DNA of 7,054 nt from JBDSLU01 sp039916225 (GTDB taxonomy: Bacteria; Acidobacteriota; Vicinamibacteria; Vicinamibacterales; Vicinamibacteraceae). Position 1 is the stretch's first letter; every line of letters starts with the position of its first letter. The DNA lies in assembly GCA_039916225.1 (NCBI GenBank), contig JBDSLU010000060.1:1-7054 (forward strand), read 5' to 3'. The translations under genes were made by a program, and so were the position numbers. This document shows, one piece after another, positions 1 through 5,347 of this stretch. Below the pieces are notes generated by a model. That model did not search any database. It was not told where the DNA came from and saw nothing but the letters and a program-made list of their open reading frames with translations.

Positions 1-161
1 CTGGACATGAGCTCGAAGAACTTCTTGCCGATGTCGTCGTGCCAGTAGGGCACCGTCCAGCCGCCGTGCTCGAAGCCGCCGTCGCGGTCCTCGTCCTGGC
101 CACCTGGGGCCTGCATCACGCCGTCGAGGCTCACGAACTCGGACACGATCAGCTTTCTCAC
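1..161 (-). CDS. Dihydrofolate reductase family protein (RibD C-terminal-like), N-terminal fragment
   Basis: Only the first 53 codons are present; the gene continues beyond base 1. The N-terminus reads MRKLIVSEFVSLDGVMQAPG, the classic opening of the RibD_C/YyaP-type dihydrofolate-reductase fold: a first beta strand (KLIVSEFVSLDG) followed by the substrate-side loop. Further on are the conserved aromatic-rich stretch GGWTVPYWHDD and a helix with KKFFEL. Members are small cytosolic NAD(P)H-dependent reductases; most stand-alone homologues have no proven substrate, so a folate or riboflavin role should not be assumed. The start is GTG at 161, chosen because AAGGAGG lies 5 bases upstream. It has its own leader and is separated from the padR stop by 135 bases, so it is probably a separate transcription unit in the same direction as the permease operon. 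The family call is firm, the exact function unknown. Confidence 0.85.
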   Translation of the reverse strand, partial: MRKLIVSEFVSLDGVMQAPGGQDEDRDGGFEHGGWTVPYWHDDIGKKFFELMS

Positions 162-166
162 AAGAT

Positions 167-173
167 CCTCCTT
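167..173 (-). promoter_or_regulatory. Shine-Dalgarno of the DHFR-family gene
   Basis: AAGGAGG on the minus strand, 5 bases before the GTG at 161. It is the strongest ribosome-binding site in the window and fixes the non-ATG start. Confidence 0.85.
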
Positions 174-189
174 GGAATCGCGCTGTGAT

Positions 190-207
190 CGGCGCCCCAA
201 GGCGCCG
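190..207 (-). other. 7-bp GC hairpin in the leader of the DHFR-family gene
   Basis: A perfect inverted repeat, CGGCGCC on each arm around a 4-base loop (CCAA on the plus strand). It lies 16 bases upstream of the Shine-Dalgarno of the gene starting at 161 and has no T-tract on either side, so it is not a standard intrinsic terminator. It could be a 5'-leader stem of that mRNA, or a T-less stop for the operon ending at 297. The structure is seen directly; the role is inferred. Confidence 0.45.
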
Positions 208-219
208 CTACATACATAC

Positions 220-245
220 GTCGAACGAGGATGGCCCGATTCGAC
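220..245. promoter_or_regulatory. Operator-like dyad GTCGAA-N14-TTCGAC
   Basis: Two perfect 6-base arms are separated by 14 bases, so the centre-to-centre distance is 20 bp, about two helical turns. The dyad sits just upstream of the locally AT-rich stretch at 208-219 (TATGTATGTAG on the minus strand), which is the best -10 candidate for the DHFR-family gene. That position suits a dimeric regulator acting on this promoter. No good -35 was found, and no known regulator is identified. Confidence 0.3.
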
Positions 246-262
246 AGATAGGCGGCGGATCG

Positions 263-295
263 GTCCCGACCGCGCCCGAGCGACGTCGCCGGGAC
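263..295 (-). terminator. Inverted repeat just after the padR stop, possible terminator
   Basis: Arms GTCCCG (263-268) and CGGGAC (290-295) enclose 21 bases that include the palindrome GCGACGTCGC (280-289). The repeat begins 1 base past the padR stop codon on the minus strand. There is no following T-run, so classic intrinsic termination is unlikely; a Rho-linked or 3'-end-stabilising stem is possible. Confidence 0.25.
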
Positions 296-296
296 A

Positions 297-629
297 CTAG
301 CTGGTCGCGCGTTTCGATTCGAGGGTGACGCCCGCCGACAGGCCGTCGATCGCTTCCCGCGCCGCCCGCAGGCTGGCCAGGCCCCGCTGGCTGACGCTGT
401 AATAACGGCGGGCCCGGCCGCCGCGCTCCGGCAGGGGATCGCCGAGGCGCGAGCGCAGCAGGCCCTTCTGCTCGAGCCGATCGAGGGTGGTGTAGAGGGC
501 GCCGCGGCTCACCGTGCGCCCGCCGCGGGATTCGATCTCGGCCCGCACCGGCACGGCGTAGGCGTCGTCGCCGACCCGCAGCACGGCTAGCAGCACCAGG
601 TGTTCGAACTCGCCGAGATAGGTATCCAT
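297..629 (-). CDS. PadR family transcriptional regulator
   Basis: A 110-residue protein, the usual size of short (PadR-s1-type) regulators. The winged helix-turn-helix occupies about residues 5-85: LGEFEHLVLLAVLRVGDDAY opens the fold, GALYTTLDRLEQKGLL (43-58) is the recognition-helix region typical of PadR, and GGRARRYYSVSQRG (70-83) forms the wing. A short basic-to-acidic C-terminal helix would serve for dimerisation. The family consists mainly of ligand-responsive repressors that control their own operon and a neighbouring transporter. The ATG start at 629 lies 3 bases after the TAA of the ADOP permease and has no clear Shine-Dalgarno, so translation is probably coupled to termination of the permease. 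The likely target is the permease operon itself (inference); candidate operators are listed at 3318 and 4039. The ligand is unknown. Confidence 0.92.
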   Translation of the reverse strand: MDTYLGEFEHLVLLAVLRVGDDAYAVPVRAEIESRGGRTVSRGALYTTLDRLEQKGLLRSRLGDPLPERGGRARRYYSVSQRGLASLRAAREAIDGLSAGVTLESKRATS

Positions 630-632
630 GGG

Positions 633-3320
633 TTACTGGTGGCGGATGGCGATCATCGGGTCGACGCGGAGGGCGCGGCGCGCCGGCACGATCGAGGCGG
701 CGACAGCGGCGAAGGCCAGCACCGCGGTGAAGACGACGAAGGTCAGGGCATCGACGCGGATCGAGCCGAACAGCGTGCGCTCCATCAGCGAACCAAGGGC
801 GTAGGCGCCGGCCAGGCCGACGACGAGGCCGATCGCGGTGAGACGGAGGCCGCGGCCGAGCGTGGCCGCCAGCACTTCGCGCGGTCGGGCGCCGAGGGCC
901 AGCCGCACGCCGATCTCGTGCGTCCGCTGTCGCACCGCGTAGGCCATGATCGCGTAGATGCCGACGCCGGCCAGCAGCAGGCCGACCAGGCCGAACACGC
1001 CCATGAAGGTGGCCGCGAAGGTGAGGCCGACGGCGCCTTCCGAGCGCACCTGGCGCAGGCTGCGGACCTCGTAGACCGGTTGGCCGGCGTCGCGCGCCAG
1101 GACCATCTGGCGTCCGGCCGCGGCGAGCGGCGAGGGATCGCCGGCGCCGCGCAGCATCAGCACCATGTCGCTGGCCGGCTGCTGCGCGAACGGCAGGTAG
1201 AACGTCGGCGCGATGTCGTTCATGAACCACGTGTGGTGGACGTCACGGGAGATGCCGACGACGGTCCGCCACGGACCCTCGACGCCGTCGCTCCGGAAGC
1301 GCCGGCCGATCGGGTCCTCGCCCTTCCAGTAGCGCCGGGCCATCGTTTCGCTGACGATCGCGACCGGCTGCGCCTCGGGCGTGTCGCCGCGGCCGAAGTC
1401 ACGCCCGGCGATCAGGCGGATGCGCAGGGCCTGGAAGTAGCCCGGCGTGACGGTGCGGACGTCGGCGCTGCGCCGTTCGGCGGCGTCGGTGACCGGGTGC
1501 CCGTCGATCTCGATGCTGCTGGTGGCGTTGCGCATCGACGCCGGCGCGACGTTGACGAGCGCCGCCCCCTCGATGCCGAGGGCGCCGCGCGCGTCGTCGA
1601 CGAGGCCCTCGAAGAAGGCGCGCTGCTTCTCCGGCGTCTCGTAGCGGGCGCCGAGCAGCGACACGCGCAGCGTCATCACGCCGTCCGGGTCGTAGCCGTC
1701 GTCGCGGAACAGCACCGTGGTGGTGCCGCGGACGCTGAGGCCGGCGGCGATCAGCAGCGTCAGCGCCATCGCCACTTCGACGACGACCATCGCGTGGCGC
1801 AGCCGATGGCGTCCGCCGCCGCCCCCGGCACGGCCGCCGGTCTTGAGGGCGTCGTTCAGAGATACCTGCGACGCGCGCAGCGCCGGCAGCAGGCCGAAGG
1901 CGACCGTGCTGGCCACGGCCAGCAGGGCCAGACCGCCGACGACGCGCAGATCCACATCGACTTCATCCCAGCCGCGGATGAACCGGGCGATGTTCGGCGG
2001 CATCGCGGCGCGGCACGCCGCGAGGGCCGCCCACGTCAGGGGAATGGCACTCACCGCGCCGGCGATCGCCAGCGCCAGGCTCTCGATCACCAGCAGGCGG
2101 ATGACGCGCCACCGGCTGGCGCCGAGCGCGACGCGCAGGGCCAGCTCCTTCGAGCGGTCGGCGGCGCGGACGATCAGCAGGTTGGCGACGTTGGCGCAGG
2201 CCAGGAGCAGCACCAGCAGCGTCGCGACCTGCTGGACGACCAGGAAGCTGGCCGCGCCGACGTCGACGACCGACGCGGCGAGCGGCATGACGTTGACCGT
2301 CCAGCCGCGGTTGGTGGTCGGGTATTGCGTGGTCAGGCGCGCGGCGCTGGCCGCGATTTCCGCTTGCACGACGGCCGGAGCCACACCGTCGTGGAGGCGG
2401 CCGATCACCGACAGATAGCGGCTCTGGCGGCGCGACAGGGCGTCGGGCGTGAAGGCCAGCGGCGCCCAGACCTCGCTGCCGTACGGGTAGTCGAACTTCG
2501 GCGGCGCGATGCCCACGATCAGGTGCGGCTCGCCCTCGAGCATCACGGTGCGGCCGACGAGTTGCGGATCGCCGGCGAAGCGACGCTTCCACAGGGCGTC
2601 CGAGATCACCGCGACGCGATCGCGTCCGGGCAGGGCCTCTTCCGGGAGGAAGCCGCGACCGGCGGCGACGGCGACGCCCATCGCGCCGAAGAACGCCGGG
2701 CTCACCTTGAACCCCTGCAGCCGCTCGGGTTCGGTCCGGCCGGCGATGGTCGCGTCCCACCACTGCAGCGCGATCAGGTCCGTCGATCGCGTCTCGCGCT
2801 GGAAGTCGACGAAGTCGGCCGGCGACACCTCGGCGCGGTCGGCCACTGGACCGCCCTCCGGCGACACGCCGAACACCTGGACCAGGCGATCGATGTCACG
2901 CAGCGGGAACGGGCGCAGCACCAGGCCGTCGACCAGTGCCAGCACGGTGGCGTTGGCGGCCAGGCCGACGGCCAGCGTCAGAACGATGATGAGCGCGAAC
3001 GCGCGCTGGTGCGTGATCAGCCGCGCCGCGAGCCGGAGGTCACGCCAGAGACCGGACATGAATGAATCTCCTGGAATCGGGAAGGGGGACAGGGCCGGCC
3101 GGTGGGCGCGGTGCAACGCCACCGCCACACGCCCGGCGACGCCAGCGGCCTCGCGCCAGTACCAGACGTCGGCGCCGAGCCGGCCACGGGCGCGCCGTTC
3201 GGCGTGATGCTCCTCGGCGAGGTCGCCGACGACGGCGTCCGCGCCGATCGAGCCGCCGACGAGCCGCCGCAGCAGCCATTCGGCCAGGCGCGGAGGTCCG
3301 CCGTTTCCCATGTACTGCAT
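633..3320 (-). CDS. ADOP family ABC transporter permease (MacB/FtsX-type, duplicated)
   Basis: 895 residues counted from ATG 3320. Residues 10-62 form the permease prefix domain (PRLAEWLLRR, VVGDLAEEHH, DVWYWREA). The core holds two MacB-type halves: a transmembrane helix near 108-132, a periplasmic domain near 150-345, helices near 359-384, 412-437 and 459-480, a glycine-rich linker near 495-503, a helix near 510-530, a second periplasmic domain near 540-755, and helices near 766-793, 825-846 and 858-880. Each FtsX domain has its coupling segment (SKELALRVALGASRWRV; THEIGVRLALGARPREV), and the end PARRALRVDPMIAIR is typical of the family. ADOP proteins are inner-membrane permeases found without an adjacent ATPase, as here; by analogy with MacB they may drive mechanotransmission or efflux, but no substrate is known. 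ATG 3320 and ATG 3311 are both possible starts and neither has a Shine-Dalgarno; an upstream extension to 3491 is low-complexity and overlaps the methyltransferase gene. An internal ATG at 3059 does have one. Confidence 0.93.
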   Translation of the reverse strand: MQYMGNGGPPRLAEWLLRRLVGGSIGADAVVGDLAEEHHAERRARGRLGADVWYWREAAGVAGRVAVALHRAHRPALSPFPIPGDSFMSGLWRDLRLAARLITHQRAFALIIVLTLAVGLAANATVLALVDGLVLRPFPLRDIDRLVQVFGVSPEGGPVADRAEVSPADFVDFQRETRSTDLIALQWWDATIAGRTEPERLQGFKVSPAFFGAMGVAVAAGRGFLPEEALPGRDRVAVISDALWKRRFAGDPQLVGRTVMLEGEPHLIVGIAPPKFDYPYGSEVWAPLAFTPDALSRRQSRYLSVIGRLHDGVAPAVVQAEIAASAARLTTQYPTTNRGWTVNVMPLAASVVDVGAASFLVVQQVATLLVLLLACANVANLLIVRAADRSKELALRVALGASRWRVIRLLVIESLALAIAGAVSAIPLTWAALAACRAAMPPNIARFIRGWDEVDVDLRVVGGLALLAVASTVAFGLLPALRASQVSLNDALKTGGRAGGGGGRHRLRHAMVVVEVAMALTLLIAAGLSVRGTTTVLFRDDGYDPDGVMTLRVSLLGARYETPEKQRAFFEGLVDDARGALGIEGAALVNVAPASMRNATSSIEIDGHPVTDAAERRSADVRTVTPGYFQALRIRLIAGRDFGRGDTPEAQPVAIVSETMARRYWKGEDPIGRRFRSDGVEGPWRTVVGISRDVHHTWFMNDIAPTFYLPFAQQPASDMVLMLRGAGDPSPLAAAGRQMVLARDAGQPVYEVRSLRQVRSEGAVGLTFAATFMGVFGLVGLLLAGVGIYAIMAYAVRQRTHEIGVRLALGARPREVLAATLGRGLRLTAIGLVVGLAGAYALGSLMERTLFGSIRVDALTFVVFTAVLAFAAVAASIVPARRALRVDPMIAIRHQ
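3059..3073 (-). promoter_or_regulatory. Internal ribosome-binding site and ATG inside the ADOP gene
   Basis: On the minus strand CAGGAGA (3067-3073) lies just upstream of an in-frame ATG (3059-3057), with 8 bases between AGGAG and the ATG. Initiation here would give an 808-residue protein beginning MSGLWRDLRLAARL. It would lack the prefix domain and match the usual start of prefix-free ADOP permeases. Both upstream start candidates lack such a site. Confidence 0.45.
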
Positions 3321-3327
3321 TGTAGGC
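3318..3327 (-). promoter_or_regulatory. Candidate operator overlapping the ADOP start
   Basis: The minus strand reads GCCTACAATG, ending in the ATG at 3320. With the next two bases it contains CTACAATGCAG, an 11-base palindrome with one mismatched pair. A close relative, GTCTACAGTG, sits at the methyltransferase start (4039-4048). A PadR site is a reasonable guess, since regulators of this family often control their own operon; binding is not shown. Confidence 0.3.
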
Positions 3328-3329
3328 AA

Positions 3330-3356
3330 AATACGGCCGACGACACGAGAAGTTCC
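3330..3356 (-). promoter_or_regulatory. Possible ECF-type promoter for the ADOP-padR operon
   Basis: The minus strand carries GGAAC (3356-3352), 16 bases, then CGTATT (3335-3330). This resembles the GGAAC-N16/17-CGTC pattern of many ECF-sigma promoters, with an imperfect -10. The overlapping TATTTT (3333-3328) could alternatively be a housekeeping -10, without a matching -35. Transcription would begin close to the ATG at 3320, giving a very short or absent leader and fitting the missing Shine-Dalgarno. It lies in the 91-base gap after the methyltransferase stop. Confidence 0.25.
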
Positions 3357-3411
3357 AGGCGGCCGGCAATAGCGACGACTTTGGCGTCGTCTGGTCCGGC
3401 GCGGGCCGGTT

Positions 3412-4032
3412 CTAGGTCCCGGGCTTGGTGGCGACGACCATGAACCACCGGCCGCTGCCCGCCTCGGTGCGTTCGAGGAGCAGGCCGGCATCGGCGAGCT
3501 CGCGGCGGACGCTGTCGGGCGTCACGCCATGGGTGCCGTCGCTGGCGCGCTCGGCGGGCGTCGAGGCCTCGGCGCCCGGGGGCGTGAAGTCGACGACGGC
3601 CAGGCGGCCGCCCGGCTTGAGCGCGGCCGACAACGACGCGCTCATCGGTCCCGGTGCCCTGATGTGGTGGTAGACGTTGCGCATGAAGAGCGCGTCGCAG
3701 GCCCCGTCGGGGAAGTTGGTGCGATCGGTGGCGCCGGCGACCACCTGGATGTGGGCCCGGCTGGCCGCCGCGACCTTGGCCTGCAGCGCCTTGACCCGTT
3801 CCTCACCCAGCTCGCTGGTGTAGACATGGCCCTGGCCGCCGACGCGGTCCGAGGCGGCGAGGCTCAGTTCGCCGTCGCCGGCGCCGATTTCGCACACCGT
3901 GGCGCCGCTCCTGAGGGCCAGCGCGTCGAAGATGCGAGGCGTGGCCAGCGAGCCGCTGCCCTGCGCCGAGGCGGCGGCGGGCAGCAGCAGCGCGACGATC
4001 AGCGAGCGGGCGACGGTCGTGGACTGGGCCAT
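3412..4032 (-). CDS. Class I SAM-dependent methyltransferase with Sec signal peptide
   Basis: 206 residues. Residues 1-23 form a signal peptide: polar start, hydrophobic core SLIVALLLPAAASA, likely cleavage after ASA23 before Gln24. The rest is a Rossmann-like methyltransferase: motif I CEIGAGDGE (47-55), an acidic residue after beta 2 (YTSEL, Glu74), a loop GATDRTNFPDG (100-110), post-motif DALFMRNVYHHI (113-124) and LKPGGRLAVVDF (138-149). It is short, so it has little room for a separate substrate domain; the substrate is unknown. ATG 4032 is chosen over GTG 4041 because it places the signal peptide directly at the N-terminus; neither has a strong Shine-Dalgarno. The gene lies 91 bases upstream of the ADOP gene in the same direction and might be co-transcribed. 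Exported enzymes of this type are recurrent in some phyla, but how SAM would reach the periplasm is not clear. Confidence 0.88.
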   Translation of the reverse strand: MAQSTTVARSLIVALLLPAAASAQGSGSLATPRIFDALALRSGATVCEIGAGDGELSLAASDRVGGQGHVYTSELGEERVKALQAKVAAASRAHIQVVAGATDRTNFPDGACDALFMRNVYHHIRAPGPMSASLSAALKPGGRLAVVDFTPPGAEASTPAERASDGTHGVTPDSVRRELADAGLLLERTEAGSGRWFMVVATKPGT

Positions 4033-4038
4033 GATGTC

Positions 4039-4048
4039 CACTGTAGAC
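4039..4048 (-). promoter_or_regulatory. Candidate operator upstream of the methyltransferase
   Basis: The minus strand reads GTCTACAGTG. It lies within GTCTACAGTGGAC (4036-4048), a 13-base palindrome with one mismatched pair. It matches the element at the ADOP start (3318-3327) in 8 of 10 positions, both differences being transitions, and lies at the same place relative to its gene. It is also in the divergent gap with the DUF1080 gene, so it could affect both. Confidence 0.3.
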
Positions 4049-4056
4049 GACCGCCG

Positions 4057-4070
4057 CGGCCGTCTGGCCG
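4057..4070 (+). other. Small hairpin in the DUF1080 gene leader
   Basis: CGGCC-GTCT-GGCCG forms a perfect 5-bp stem with a 4-base loop, 15 bases before the Shine-Dalgarno. It could be a leader stem or a regulator site; GC-rich DNA yields such stems by chance, so the weight is low. Confidence 0.2.
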
Positions 4071-4085
4071 TCGTGGGTGACGGGA

Positions 4086-4092
4086 AAGGGAG
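4086..4092 (+). promoter_or_regulatory. Shine-Dalgarno of the DUF1080 gene
   Basis: AAGGGAG, 5 bases before ATG 4098. It decides this start over the in-frame GTG at 4077, which would add seven residues ahead of the signal peptide and overlap this site. Confidence 0.75.
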
Positions 4093-4097
4093 CAGCG

Positions 4098-4871
4098 ATG
4101 CGAGTGTCTCGAGCAGCGGTCCTGGGTGGGCTGGTGGCGGTGGCGGGGCTGCTGGCGCCTTGCGTCACGCAGGCGCAAACGACGCCCTACGTGCCGAAAC
4201 AGAGCGACCGCCCCTCTCCGGTCGAGGGCGACGATCCGGGCTTCACCCCGATTTTCGATGGCCAGACGTTGAAAGGCTGGGAAGGCGACCCGACCTATTG
4301 GCGGGTCGAGAACGGCGCCCTGGTCGGCGAGATCACGCCGTCGACGGTGGTCAAGAGCAACACCTTCATCATCTGGCGCGGCGGCACGCCGAAGGACTTC
4401 GAGCTGAAGCTCGACTACCGCATCACCCCGGTCGGCAACAGCGGGATCAACTACCGCAGCGTCAGCGTGCCCGACCCGGTGACGCCGGGCAACGCCTTCG
4501 CGCTACGCGGCTACCAGTTCGACATCGACGGACCCAAGCGCTACATCGGCCAGAACTACGAGGAGAAGGGCCGCCTGTTCATGGCGATGCGGGGCCAGGT
4601 CACGCGGGTGGTCGGCGGGCGTGCGCCGGTCGTCGTCGCCAGCATCGGCGATGAGGCCCAGCTCGCCACGCTGGCCACCGACGACTGGAACGCGGTGCAC
4701 CTCATCGTCCGCGGCAACACCCTGATGCACTTCCTGAACGGGCACCTGCTGAGCATGACCATCGACGACGACGCGCCGAACCGGCCAGCCGACGGGCTCA
4801 TCGGCGTCCAGGTGCACGTCGGGCCGCCGATGAAGGTCGAGTACCGCAACATCCGGCTGAAGACCTGGTAG
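4098..4871 (+). CDS. Secreted DUF1080 / 3-keto-disaccharide hydrolase domain protein
   Basis: 257 residues. A Sec signal peptide covers residues 1-26 (basic MRVSR, core AAVLGGLVAVAGLLA, probable cleavage after TQA26). Cys22 follows Pro rather than a lipobox residue, so a lipoprotein is unlikely. The remainder is one DUF1080 domain (PF06439), a concanavalin-like beta sandwich: FTPIFDGQTLKGW (49-61), YWRVENGALVGE (67-78), FELKLDYRI and NSGINYR (101-120), GYQFDID (138-144), DWNAVHLIVRGNTLMHFLNGHLLS (two joined motifs, 196-219) and GLIGVQVHVGPP with VEYRNIRLK (233-255). Some family members hydrolyse 3-keto-glycosides in the periplasm and many are uncharacterised, so a carbohydrate role is likely but the substrate is open. 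It is transcribed alone, divergent from the methyltransferase and convergent with the anti-sigma gene. No sugar oxidoreductase neighbour is present to support the hydrolase role. Confidence 0.93.
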   Translation: MRVSRAAVLGGLVAVAGLLAPCVTQAQTTPYVPKQSDRPSPVEGDDPGFTPIFDGQTLKGWEGDPTYWRVENGALVGEITPSTVVKSNTFIIWRGGTPKDFELKLDYRITPVGNSGINYRSVSVPDPVTPGNAFALRGYQFDIDGPKRYIGQNYEEKGRLFMAMRGQVTRVVGGRAPVVVASIGDEAQLATLATDDWNAVHLIVRGNTLMHFLNGHLLSMTIDDDAPNRPADGLIGVQVHVGPPMKVEYRNIRLKTW

Positions 4872-4891
4872 CAGGGCTTGGCCGCGGAGAA

Positions 4892-4931
4892 CGCCAGGTC
4901 AGAGACCGGCCCGCCAGGTCAGAGGCCGGCT
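4892..4931. repeat. Two-copy 20-bp tandem repeat at the convergent gene ends
   Basis: Copies at 4892-4911 and 4912-4931 share 18 of 20 bases (CGCCAGGTCAGAGRCCGGCY). The second copy covers the last codons and TGA stop of the membrane-protein gene, so the first repeats the end of the gene and its stop just downstream. Inverted CCGGCC (4906-4911) and GGCCGG (4924-4929) arms also arise, a 6-bp stem with a 12-base loop that might slow polymerases from both sides; no T-tract follows. Confidence 0.7.
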
Positions 4932-5347
4932 TCGCCCATCTCCCGGTGCATCAGCCAGCACGCAACCCACGAGGCCGCGGCCACACTCCAGAACGCCCAG
5001 ACGAGGCCGGGCTGTCTGCCCAGGAACAGGAACTCGAGGCCGTTCGCTCCGCCGCGAAACGACAGCGGCAGCAGCGTGAAGAAGACACCGGCGGCGAAGA
5101 ACAGCGTCCGCAGGAAGATCGCCTGGCGGGTGCGGGTCAACGCCCGCAGCTCGGCGTCCGGCGGTGGCGCCGCCGGCAGCGCGCCACCCAGGTCGACGGC
5201 CCGGGCGGCGGCGATCTTTGCCGCGAAGCCGGGGTCGCGGCCGGCGCGAGCCTCGATCAGGTTCCGGGTGTCGGCCGAGGCGTCGCCGGCGAGATAGACC
5301 GCGAGCAGGTCGTTCATCACATCCTCCGTCAGTGTCGTGGTGGTCAT
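4919..5347 (-). CDS. Two-helix membrane protein, probable anti-sigma factor of the adjacent ECF sigma
   Basis: 142 residues. The N-terminal cytosolic part (about 1-74) has the pattern DLLAVYLAGDASADTRNLIE followed by GRDPGFAAKI, resembling the compact helical sigma-binding segment of anti-sigma factors, where 'YLxGE/D' and 'DP' turns are common. It lacks the HxxxCxxC zinc motif; the only cysteine (130) is in a membrane helix. A proline-rich linker (56-64) leads to transmembrane helices at about 76-97 and 114-133, and the protein ends in the cytosol at MHREMGEAGL. The ATG at 5347 overlaps the sigma stop as ATGA and is preceded by CAGGGAG 6 bases away; an in-frame ATG at 5317 with its own GGAGG is an alternative. 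Operon position and topology support an anti-sigma role, but sequence similarity alone is weak. The frame stays open upstream of 5347 only as an antisense shadow. Confidence 0.8.
   Translation of the reverse strand: MTTTTLTEDVMNDLLAVYLAGDASADTRNLIEARAGRDPGFAAKIAAARAVDLGGALPAAPPPDAELRALTRTRQAIFLRTLFFAAGVFFTLLPLSFRGGANGLEFLFLGRQPGLVWAFWSVAAASWVACWLMHREMGEAGL

Noticed and set aside
208..1230. 340-codon minus-strand frame overlapping padR and the permease end
   Set aside because: Arg/Pro/Ala-rich composition without recognisable motifs; two well-supported genes already occupy the same strand here.
600..3065. 821-codon open frame on the plus strand opposite the permease gene
   Set aside because: Its product is a low-complexity run rich in R, A, D, H, G and Q with no domain; it mirrors the codon bias of the real permease on the other strand.
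3321..3491. Extension of the permease gene to a start at 3491
   Set aside because: The 57 added residues are low-complexity (R, P, S rich), overlap the end of the methyltransferase gene, and lie before the known prefix domain.
3529..4080. 183-codon plus-strand frame opposite the methyltransferase
   Set aside because: No ribosome site and no domain; composition is that of an antisense shadow.
4098..4163. DUF1080 protein as a lipoprotein because of Cys22 in the signal region
   Set aside because: The residue before Cys is Pro and the lipobox is not matched; a normal signal-peptidase I site (TQA/Q) follows.
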